From contig DRZV01000021.1 in the NCBI GenBank assembly GCA_011375465.1, positions 1 through 5,983 on the forward strand: a stretch of 5,983 nucleotides of DNA, read 5' to 3'. A program made the translations under genes and the position numbers. How positions within the stretch are numbered: position 1 is the stretch's first letter; every line of letters begins with the position of its first letter. The notes under the pieces are model-generated. The model was not told the DNA's origin, did not search any database, and saw only the letters and a list, made by a program, of their open reading frames with translations. Of this stretch, positions 1 to 5,436 are shown piece after piece. Origin of the DNA: Neomoorella mulderi. Its GTDB lineage: Bacteria > Bacillota > DSM-521 > Neomoorellales > Neomoorellaceae.

Positions 1-306
1 GCGTATCTGGGAAGGGGAAACATATACATCTGCGCCGCTGCGCCCGTACCCCAAAGGGCGCAGGAAGCCGTAGCCCTCGGGCAATATCTCCAAAATCCCA
101 CAGGTCTGGAGGGGCTGTTCCTGTGTCTCCTTGGTCTCCTCTTGCGTTTCCCTGGTCTCCTCCTGGGATTCCTTCTGGGCCAATACCTTGGCTATCTCGG
201 CCACCAATTCCTGCTTCCTCAGACGATAATATCCGCGGATCGCCAGTTCCCGGGCCAGGGCTTGGAGTTCTGTCAGGGTTTTGCTTTCCAACTCGTTGAT
301 ATTCAA
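1..306 (-). CDS. rho: Transcription termination factor Rho, N-terminal part (runs off the window)
   Basis: Rho is the hexameric RNA helicase that ends transcription of untranslated RNA. The window holds the first 102 codons. Residues 1-43 form the Rho N-terminal helical domain (NINELESKTLTELQALA, then GYYRLRKQEL). Residues 44-67 are a Glu/Thr/Gln-rich linker. From residue 69 the RNA-binding cold-shock domain begins with GILEILPEGYGFLRP and DVYVSPSQIR, a signature found almost only in Rho. The helicase core lies outside the window. The start is taken as TTG at 306-304, which gives the family's usual N-terminus and has a GGGGG stretch 8 bases upstream (315-319); no ATG fits. It begins 15 bases after the transaldolase stop, so the two are probably co-transcribed. 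The family call is very secure; the start codon is a little less so. Confidence 0.96.
   Translation of the reverse strand, partial: MNINELESKTLTELQALARELAIRGYYRLRKQELVAEIAKVLAQKESQEETRETQEETKETQEQPLQTCGILEILPEGYGFLRPLGYGRSGADVYVSPSQIR
124..165 (-). repeat. Tandem 21-base repeat in the Rho linker
   Basis: Two consecutive 7-codon units encode QEETRET and QEETKET (rho residues 48-54 and 55-61), followed by a partial third unit QE. The two 21-base copies match at 17 positions, all differences being single bases. The repeat lies in the acidic linker between the N-terminal helical domain and the RNA-binding domain, a part that varies in length and composition among Rho proteins. Confidence 0.7.
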
Positions 307-321
307 GGATTTAACCCCCGC

Positions 322-969
322 TCATTTCTGCTTTAGTTTTTCCCAATCGGCGAGGAAACGGGCAAGGCCTATATCCGTAAGGGGATGTTTTATCATATTC
401 ATTATTACCTTGTAAGGGACAGTGGCTATATCGGCTCCCAAGCGGGCAGCCTGTAATACGTGGAGGGGATGGCGGATGCTGGCGGCTATAACTTGGGTTT
501 CTATGCCGTGCTGGGCAAAGATGGAGACCACATCTGCCAGAACTTCCATGCCATCGTGGCTGATATCATCCAGCCGGCCTATGAAAGGGCTCACATAGGT
601 GGCGCCGGCCCGAGCTGCCAGCAGGGCCTGAGCAGGGGAGAATACCAAGGTGACGTTGGTCTTGATCCCTTCCCGGGAAAGGGCCTTTACCGCCTTGAGC
701 CCCTCAGCTGTCATGGGTATCTTGATGACCATATTGGGATGGAGGGCGGCCAGTTCCCTGGCCTCGGAGATCATCCCCGGAGACTGGGTGCTTATCACCT
801 CGGCGCTTACGGGGCCGTCTACTATGGCGGCGATCTCTTTTAACACTTCCTGGGGGGAACGGCCTTCCCGGGCCATAAGGGAGGGATTGGTGGTAACTCC
901 CGAAATTATCCCTAGCTCATTGGCTTCTCGTATCTCTTCAATATTAGCAGAATCGATAAAGATTTGCAA
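322..969 (-). CDS. tal: Fructose-6-phosphate aldolase / transaldolase, TalC (MipB) type
   Basis: Class I Schiff-base aldolase of the small transaldolase family, acting in the cytoplasm on sedoheptulose-7-phosphate/fructose-6-phosphate in the pentose phosphate pathway. Visible motifs are IFIDSANIEEI at the start, GVTTNPSL (residues 24-31), VIKIPMT with the catalytic lysine at residue 83, NVTLVFS, and a C-terminal segment with the family's TVPYKVIMNMIKHPLTD. The length of 215 residues is normal. I start it at TTG 969-967: this puts the lysine at position 83 as in the family and follows GGGGTGAG by 4 bases. GTG codons at 978 and 999 would add 3 or 10 residues. It sits upstream of rho as in Bacillus. 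An intrinsic terminator lies before it, so it may have its own promoter, but I see no convincing -10/-35 pair between 970 and 1080. Transaldolase versus fructose-6-phosphate aldolase activity cannot be decided by eye; context favours transaldolase. Confidence 0.95.
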   Translation of the reverse strand: MQIFIDSANIEEIREANELGIISGVTTNPSLMAREGRSPQEVLKEIAAIVDGPVSAEVISTQSPGMISEARELAALHPNMVIKIPMTAEGLKAVKALSREGIKTNVTLVFSPAQALLAARAGATYVSPFIGRLDDISHDGMEVLADVVSIFAQHGIETQVIAASIRHPLHVLQAARLGADIATVPYKVIMNMIKHPLTDIGLARFLADWEKLKQK

Positions 970-973
970 TATG

Positions 974-981
974 CTCACCCC
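974..981 (-). promoter_or_regulatory. Ribosome binding site deciding the TTG start of tal
   Basis: GGGGTGAG on the minus strand, 4 bases before TTG 969-967. The GTG at 978-976 falls inside this site, and the GTG at 999-997 has no purine-rich site at a suitable distance. It therefore supports the TTG start and a 215-residue protein. Confidence 0.55.
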
Positions 982-1080
982 GTTAAAAAATTTTTTCACC
1001 CAGTGAAGTTGGAGGGTGGAGGTTGGGGGGATGTTTTTCTATTCATCATGGAGGAGAATAAATCCTGCTGGTTATGAGTT

Positions 1081-1123
1081 AAAAAGGGAAGGAGCGGGTC
1101 AAGCCCTTGGCCTTTCCCGCTCC
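1081..1123 (-). terminator. Intrinsic terminator after the DUF1540 gene
   Basis: On the minus strand an 8-base stem GGAGCGGG (1116-1123) pairs with CCCGCTCC (1091-1098). The 17-base loop has a small internal hairpin (CAAG/CTTG around GGG). The stem is followed by TTCCC and five T residues (1081-1085). It begins 5 bases after the DUF1540 stop codon. It should end or attenuate transcription coming from fba, leaving tal and rho to read-through or to a promoter I could not identify. Confidence 0.85.
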
Positions 1124-1128
1124 GGGGG

Positions 1129-1278
1129 CTACCCTTCCTTGGGCCGGAAGGTGTGGCAGATGGTATCCTGGGAAGAGCTGACCCGGTGGCTGTTGGAGCG
1201 GATTTCCACCCTATCCGCCCGGCAATTGTAGTTGTCCCAGTAACTGCACTCTTCCACATAGCATTTTATCCTGTTCAC
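1129..1278 (-). CDS. DUF1540 domain small cysteine protein (49 residues)
   Basis: A short gene encoding 49 residues with the DUF1540 pattern: IKCYVEEC, then YNCRADRVEIRS, then DTICHTF near the end. Four cysteines, at positions 6, 11, 19 and 41, are probable metal ligands; binding itself is inferred. The family is small, widespread in spore-forming Bacillota and of unknown function. The start is GTG 1278-1276, 6 bases after GGAGGT (1285-1290). It begins 19 bases after the fba stop and is followed at once by a strong terminator, so it is likely the last gene of the fba transcript. A longer reading frame on the same strand (996-1259) overlaps it in another phase and has no protein-like features. 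Confidence 0.88.
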   Translation of the reverse strand: MNRIKCYVEECSYWDNYNCRADRVEIRSNSHRVSSSQDTICHTFRPKEG

Positions 1279-1297
1279 CTTACCACCTCCCCGGGTT

Positions 1298-2194
1298 CTA
1301 AGGGAGATCCCCCGGAGTAGTTTTGTACAGAAAACCCTCTTTTATTCGGCCGCTGCTGCCCAGGGTCCTGATCTTGTGCCGGATCACCTCTACGGCGGCT
1401 TCCCGGGCAGGTCCCAGTATCTTGCGGGGATCTATTTCCTGGGGGGCAGCAGCCAAGGTTTTCCTAAGGGAAAGGACAAAGGCTGTCCTGATATCGGTAT
1501 CTATATTGACTTTCCTGACCCCCAAAGTTACAGCCCGCTGCAGGTCTCCGTCGGGAACCCCGGAAGCCCCATGCAGCACCAAGGGGACAGGAACTTTTTC
1601 CTTCAATTCCTTAAGCCTTTGGAAATCTATTTCCGGAGGTCCTTGGTAGATCCCGTGGGCCGTCCCCACAGAGACTGCCAGGGCGTCCACTCCCGTTTCC
1701 TCTACGAAGAAAGCGGCTTCCTGGGGATCGGTAAAAAAGGCCTCCCGGGCCGATACGGTTATGTGCTCCTCTGTCCCCGGGATCCGCCCCAATTCCCCTT
1801 CCACAGAAACCCCCATGGCATGGGCCACTTCCACCACTTTTTTGGTCAGGGCTATGTTCTCCTCTAGAGGGAGACAGGATCCGTCGAACATCACCGAGGT
1901 AAACCCAGCCCTCAAGGCCCTCATAACCTGGACAAAATCGGTCCCGTGATCCAGATGGAGGACCACGGGAATGAAGGTGGAACTGGCAGCCACCTTTACC
2001 AGGGAAGCCACGTAATCGAGCCCGGCATACTTAATGGCTCCCTGGCTGGCCTGGATTATCACCGGGGCCGCTTCCAGTTCGGCAGCCTTCAGGATGGCCT
2101 GGATAAATTCTAAATTGTGGCAATTAAAGGCCCCTACCCCGTACCCCTCCTTTTCCGCCCCTTCCAAGACAGATTTCAAGCTCACCAAGGGCAT
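1298..2194 (-). CDS. fba: Class II fructose-1,6-bisphosphate aldolase
   Basis: Zinc-dependent aldolase that interconverts fructose-1,6-bisphosphate with dihydroxyacetone phosphate and glyceraldehyde-3-phosphate in glycolysis and gluconeogenesis. Counting from ATG 2194-2192, the key residues fall at their usual positions: catalytic Asp82 and zinc ligand His83 in HLDHG, Glu134 in EGELG, His180 in GTAHG, and His208 in LHGASG. ASQGAIKYAG and the phosphate-binding NIDTDIR are also present. The protein is 298 residues against about 285 for Bacillus FbaA; the extra residues form a tail after GSSGRI. I prefer the ATG at 2194 to the in-frame TTG at 2200 because AAGGAGGT ends 6 bases before the ATG. 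It follows the zinc-ribbon gene by 13 bases and precedes the DUF1540 gene by 19, so these three look co-transcribed. Confidence 0.97.
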   Translation of the reverse strand: MPLVSLKSVLEGAEKEGYGVGAFNCHNLEFIQAILKAAELEAAPVIIQASQGAIKYAGLDYVASLVKVAASSTFIPVVLHLDHGTDFVQVMRALRAGFTSVMFDGSCLPLEENIALTKKVVEVAHAMGVSVEGELGRIPGTEEHITVSAREAFFTDPQEAAFFVEETGVDALAVSVGTAHGIYQGPPEIDFQRLKELKEKVPVPLVLHGASGVPDGDLQRAVTLGVRKVNIDTDIRTAFVLSLRKTLAAAPQEIDPRKILGPAREAAVEVIRHKIRTLGSSGRIKEGFLYKTTPGDLP

Positions 2195-2200
2195 CGGCAA

Positions 2201-2208
2201 ACCTCCTT
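2201..2208 (-). promoter_or_regulatory. Ribosome binding site of fba
   Basis: AAGGAGGT on the minus strand, a near-perfect anti-Shine-Dalgarno match, 6 bases before ATG 2194-2192. Its first base is the last base of the upstream gene's TAA stop, so translation of the two genes may be coupled. It argues against the TTG at 2200, which it nearly touches. Confidence 0.85.
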
Positions 2209-2537
2209 TAGGTCCAAGTCAGCACTTCCACCAGCCCCCGGGGGGCTAAACACCCCACCACCATCTCCGTTTCCTTGCAGGTCAAAATCAAGGGCTCTTG
2301 GGACCATATCTCTTTAAGGCTCTTGGTCAGGGTGTGGATGGAATCGCAGAGATTGCATCTATATTGTATCCAAAAGGAGGAACCCCTTCTCCCCATGACC
2401 AAAAGGGTGGTGCCGCAGGTACAATCTAACCTGAAGGTGCGACCCCCGCCGAAGTCAAAGAGGGATATCCCTCGAGGGGTAAGATGGCCGCATACAGGAC
2501 ACCTTAAGAGCACTATGCTGGAGGCGGAAATGGTCAT
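2208..2537 (-). CDS. Small zinc-ribbon-like protein of unknown function
   Basis: A 109-residue soluble protein with paired cysteines: CPVC (13-16), CTC (39-41), CNLC (61-64) with a nearby His68, and single cysteines at 87 and 96. This spacing resembles two zinc-ribbon halves (13/16 with 39/41, and 61/64 with 87/96). No catalytic motif, signal peptide or membrane segment is visible. I believe similar cysteine-rich hypothetical proteins occur beside fba in other clostridial genomes, but that is from memory. The start is ATG 2537-2535 with a purine-rich GGGAAGGGATGAGGG just upstream. It lies 35 bases after the terminator that follows spo0F, and its stop overlaps the fba ribosome site, so it is probably the first gene of the fba transcript. 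A nucleic-acid-binding or metal-dependent regulatory role is only a guess. Confidence 0.82.
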   Translation of the reverse strand: MTISASSIVLLRCPVCGHLTPRGISLFDFGGGRTFRLDCTCGTTLLVMGRRGSSFWIQYRCNLCDSIHTLTKSLKEIWSQEPLILTCKETEMVVGCLAPRGLVEVLTWT

Positions 2538-2571
2538 CCCTCATCCCTTCCCCTGGCAATGATCTGGATCT

Positions 2572-2596
2572 AAAAAGGCCCCGTTGATGGGGCCTT
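2572..2596 (-). terminator. Intrinsic terminator after the spo0F-like gene
   Basis: On the minus strand GGCCCC (2589-2594) pairs with GGGGCC (2577-2582) across a 6-base loop ATCAAC; two A-T pairs extend the stem. Five T residues (2572-2576) follow. The plus strand lacks a T run, so it works in the minus direction only. It sits 8 bases beyond the stop at 2605-2607, the end of the full-length regulator, which supports that end over the premature TAG at 2695. Confidence 0.88.
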
Positions 2597-2604
2597 CCAA
2601 CACC

Positions 2605-3002
2605 CTACTCCCCTACTCCGCTGGTCTGGCTGTCCCCCATAGAGCTCATGGCCCTGCTCACCGCACTGTAGAGCTCTTCAAGATCAAAGGGTTTCTACAG
2701 GAAACAGCTCACCATATACTTGCTGGCCTGCTTGGCTATCTCCAGTTCGCTGTAGGCTGTCATGACCACCACGGGCACTGTGAAGGACCGCTTGCGCAGT
2801 TCCCGTAAAAACTCCACTCCGCTCATGCCGGGCATCTCCATGTCCAGGATCACCAGATCCGGCGCTTCGCTGGCTATCTTCTCCAGGGCCTCTTTGCCTT
2901 CCCGAGGCTGAGTGATGGGGTAACCAGCTTCTCTCAGGGCTTCTTGGATCAGGAACCTCACTCCTGGTTGATCGTCTATCACCATCACTTTTTTTCGCCC
3001 AC
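2605..3002 (-). CDS. spo0F: Spo0F-type single-domain response regulator, reading frame interrupted
   Basis: A lone receiver (CheY-like) domain without an output domain. In Bacillus, Spo0F relays phosphate from sporulation kinases to Spo0B. I start it at GTG 3002-3000, behind GGAGGTGAGG (3008-3017). This needs one extra A in the seven-A run at 2989-2995; the downstream frame alone would start at GTG 2988. With that correction the residues match Spo0F numbering: Asp10, Asp11, phosphoacceptor Asp54 (VILDMEMPG), Thr82 and Tyr84 (MTAY), and Lys104 (KPFD). Codon 103 is a TAG (2697-2695), yet the same frame continues with KPFDLEELYSAV to a second TAG at 2605, giving 132 residues against 124 in Bacillus. 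As read, the gene has one frameshift and one nonsense codon and would lack Lys104 and the last helix. Sequencing error is likeliest; recent inactivation is possible. Place between pyrG and fba supports the spo0F name, though function in a phosphorelay is unproven. Confidence 0.85.
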
Positions 3003-3029
3003 GCCAGCCTCACCTCCGAATCCTGGCGT
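3001..3029 (-). promoter_or_regulatory. Inverted repeat with the spo0F ribosome site in its loop
   Basis: On the minus strand ACGCCAG (3023-3029) is an exact inverted copy of CTGGCGT (3001-3007), with 15 bases between. The loop contains the GGAGGTGAGG ribosome site, and the downstream arm runs into the proposed GTG start at 3002-3000. In mRNA this 7-pair, mostly G-C stem could limit access to the start codon. A regulatory role is inference; a chance repeat in GC-rich sequence is possible. Confidence 0.4.
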
Positions 3030-3063
3030 CCCCCTCCCTTTCAGCTTCGCTTCGCTTATATAG

Positions 3064-3093
3064 TTATTTAGTCATGAACTGGTAAATTCCTTC
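3064..3093 (-). promoter_or_regulatory. Possible sigma-H-type promoter before spo0F
   Basis: GAAGGAATT (3085-3093) fits the sigma-H -35 consensus RNAGGAWWW fully. After 12 bases ACTAAATAA (3064-3072) fits the -10 consensus RNNGAATWW at all but one position (A for G). Bacillus spo0F is known to carry a sigma-H promoter. Transcription would begin near 3057, leaving a leader of about 55 bases that contains the inverted repeat. The site overlaps the last codons of alr, so it could be coincidence within coding sequence. Confidence 0.4.
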
Positions 3094-4331
3094 CCCCAGG
3101 ACAAAAAAATTGGCCTATTTCTCTCTCCTGAGGTAGGGACCAAGGGACCCAGCGGAACTGGGGGTCCCGAAGGAGATAGGGCAGGCCTTGGCGGCAGTAA
3201 AACCGGGGCCAGCGGGCAGAAGCCAGGGGCCTCCAGATGGGTATCTCCACCGCCTCCCCCACCTCCACCGGGGAGGAAAAGCCCACCTCCACCAGGGAAA
3301 ACTGCATGCCTATTCTGCCCACCACGGGAAAAGGCTTCCCCCTGATGCATACCTCCCAGCCAGAACCCCTCCACCCCCAATAGGACAGGAGGAATTTGGC
3401 CACATGCCTTAAAAGGTCCCCCAGTCCCTTAGGGCGGGAAACGGGAGTCAGCCCAAAACCCTCGCTGTAGCCCACCGGTATCAAGGCCAGCCGGGTACCC
3501 TTTTTGACCAGGTAATTTCCCCCGTATCCCACCCGGGCGCCGGGTTCCACCTCCTTGAGGGATAGAACCCTGGTCCAGGCCTTCCAAGGATCCTTCAGCT
3601 GCCATCCCTCCCCTTTTAGCCCATAAGGTATATGCCCATTAGAAAAGGGTCCCTATCCTCACCAGGTCCAGATGGGCCTGGGGATGGAGCATAAAGGCAG
3701 CGCTGTTACAAAAATGCCGTAGGGGTAGGGACAGACCTTCTTCCTGGAGATGCTGCAACAGCTGCTGAAAGATCCCCCACTGCCTTTTTATACTGGAAAG
3801 TCTCCCCCCGCTGGCGGGATGGGTAAAAATACCTTCCACCTGGATCCAGGGGCAGCCGGCCAGCTCCCTGATCAGGGGAAGGGCTTCTTGCGGGGAAAAA
3901 CCGCTGCGGTGAAAACCCGTATCCACTTCCACATGGACAACCGCCCTCTTCCTGAGGCGCTGGGCCGCATCCCTGACGGCTTCGACTCCCTCTGGGGTGG
4001 CCAGGCTCAAGGTGAGATTGAGGTTCAGGGCTTCAGGGACTTCCTCCCTCAGCAAGGGGGTGAGGACCAATATGGGGGCCTTTATCCCGGCCCTCCTCAA
4101 GGCCTTGCCCTCCTCCAGGGTGGCCACTCCCAAGCAGTGGGTGCCTGCAGCCAGGAATATCCTGGACGCCTCCTCCAGCCCCAGGCCACAGGCATCGGCC
4201 TTCACCACCGCCAGAAGACGGGTGCCTGGAGGAGTCCGGCTCAGTATCTCCTTCACATTATGCTCCAAAAATGAAGCTTCGATCTCTATCCATCGGGTTC
4301 CCAACCAGTCCGTGTAGCTCCCTTTTTCCAT
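3068..4331 (-). CDS. alr: Alanine racemase, one internal frameshift
   Basis: PLP-dependent fold-type III enzyme that makes D-alanine for peptidoglycan. From ATG 4331 the N-terminal barrel shows RWIEIEASFLEHNV and VVKADACGLG with the PLP lysine at residue 44, then VEVDTGFHRSGF, GIFTHPA and HFCNSAA. The frame stops at 3641-3639, but removing one T from the four-T run at 3643-3646 restores a continuous reading through RIGT, then NGHIPYGLKG, into the C-terminal domain with GYGGNYLV, the catalytic tyrosine in PVGYSEGFG, and VGRIGMQ. The usual Tyr four residues after the lysine is Cys48, and the Asp of the family's CMDQ is Gln. The C-terminus is uncertain: the frame used ends at 3068, but one fewer T in a seven-T run (3104-3110) would give a more natural tail ending QFMTK with its stop at 3064. 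ATG 4331 has GGGGGA 9 bases upstream. The same frame is open upstream into femAB, so a fusion is possible. Confidence 0.85.
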
Positions 4332-4335
4332 AAGA

Positions 4336-5436
4336 TCAGTCCCCCAAGAGGGCCCTTTCCCTTCCCCCCTCTTCCGTCCCAGGAGCAGGTTCCGGAAACC
4401 CTGGGCATAGAGGGGGTAAACTTTCCTCCATAACCAATAAAGGAAGGGGGAATACACCCGGTCGTATTCCCCTATGAACTCGGTGAGGGTGCCCTCGAAA
4501 CCCTTTTTGAATCGGTAAAGCCCGTAAAGGGGATTATCCGGATTCAGGTCCCCGGAAACGCCCCGGAAATCATAGGACCGGCATCCCCTCTCTTTGGCCC
4601 AGAGGATCATGGTCCACTGGAGGAGGTGATTGGGCATAAGGTTTCGATGGCGATTGCTGGAGGCCCCATACAGATACCAAGCCTTATCTCCCATTATGAA
4701 GGCCAAGGCTCCCGCTATAGCCTCTCCGTGGTAGCTGGCCAGGAAAAGCTGGGCATATCTCCTTTTTACCATTTCTTTCCATATGGTTAGAAAATAATCA
4801 TTAAGAGCGTATCAGGAAACCGTCCCTCAGGGCGGTTTCCTGGAGTATCTTTATAGAAAGTTTCCAGATCCTCCACCCGGTGGGCCTCCGCCACCGGCAC
4901 CCCTTTCCTCTGGGCCAGGCGGATGTTGTAACGGGTCTTGGGGTGCATCCGCTCCAACAGGTCTTCCGGGCTGGGGCTCAAATCCAGCCGGAACACGAAG
5001 CGGGGCTGAATTCCCTCATGAAAATCCAGGCCCCGGCCTGCCAAATTAAAGTATTCCGATAGCAGGCCCAGGGCCTCCCCGTCCTGGGCAGGGATATCCG
5101 GGTCTATCTTTAAAAAACAGCCCTTTGCCTGCGGGCCACCCGATCTATGGCCGCCATCAGGTGGCTGAACACTTCTCCCTGGTGGAAGTCCACCACCGGT
5201 CCCCGGGGGCAATATAATATGCAATAGGGGGTGCGGGGGATGGGCCTCTTCAATAGGCTGGCCGCTGCTACAGGAGCCCCTCCCTTCTCCAACAACAGGC
5301 GCAGGGGTTGCCACCCTGTGGCCCTTTTGACTTCTCCCCAACCATAGGATTGCAGGAAGTGGCCCTTGGGGTGGGAGGCTATAAAGGCGTCGAATAGGCG
5401 TTCCTCCTGGGGCCCGATGAGCCGGGCAGCGTACAT
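4336..5436 (-). CDS. FemAB-family peptidoglycan interpeptide-bridge aminoacyltransferase, frameshifted
   Basis: FemA/FemB/FemX enzymes use aminoacyl-tRNA to add residues to the lipid II stem peptide. The protein reads in three pieces. Piece one (5436-5118) starts with MYAARLI and contains GHFLQSYGWGEVKRATGW. Piece two (about 5117-4853) contains MHPKTRYNIRLAQRKGV, the family's central motif. Piece three (from 4800) contains LYGASSNRHRNLMPNHLLQW, YDFRGVSGD and LYGLYRFKKGFEG, the hallmark C-terminal motifs. Continuity needs one more T at the six-T run 5112-5117, one fewer A at 4850-4852 and one fewer A at 4801-4802; the corrected protein is about 366 residues, near the usual size. The ATG follows the pyrG stop directly, behind AGGAGGAGG. 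The end is set at the TGA 4338-4336, which is in frame only if one G is missing from the six-G run 4364-4369; as read, the frame continues into alr. Family assignment is firm; substrate and bridge amino acid are not predictable. Confidence 0.85.

Noticed and set aside
124..165. Possible CRISPR or mobile-element repeat
   Set aside because: Only two short in-frame copies within the Rho linker; no spacers, inverted ends or transposase anywhere in the window.
460..843. Plus-strand open frame across tal
   Set aside because: It lies antisense to a well-identified gene, has low-complexity Gly-rich translation and no start context; a shadow of tal.
994..1007. Short hairpin followed by a T run as a terminator before tal
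   Set aside because: The stem is only five weak pairs and A residues separate it from the T run; it is also inside the likely tal leader.
996..1259. Minus-strand 87-codon frame between fba and tal
   Set aside because: Overlaps the DUF1540 gene in another phase, crosses the terminator and has no recognisable protein features.
2695..2697. Pyrrolysine or selenocysteine-like recoding at the spo0F TAG
   Set aside because: The codon occupies a variable receiver-domain position with no reason for a special residue, no insertion element is evident, and nearby indels make a sequence error more likely.
2684..3013. Minus-strand 109-codon frame starting MRLAWAKK over spo0F
   Set aside because: It uses the right ribosome site but loses the receiver-domain sequence after a few codons, because of the A7 run; it is an out-of-phase reading of the regulator.
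3072..3380. Minus-strand Gly-rich frame over the end of alr
   Set aside because: The other phase carries the alanine racemase C-terminal domain motifs; only its last few residues might matter if an indel is present near 3104.
3750..4274. Long plus-strand open frame (174 codons) across alr
   Set aside because: Antisense to clear alanine racemase motifs; Pro/Gly/Gln-rich composition typical of reverse reading of GC-rich coding sequence.
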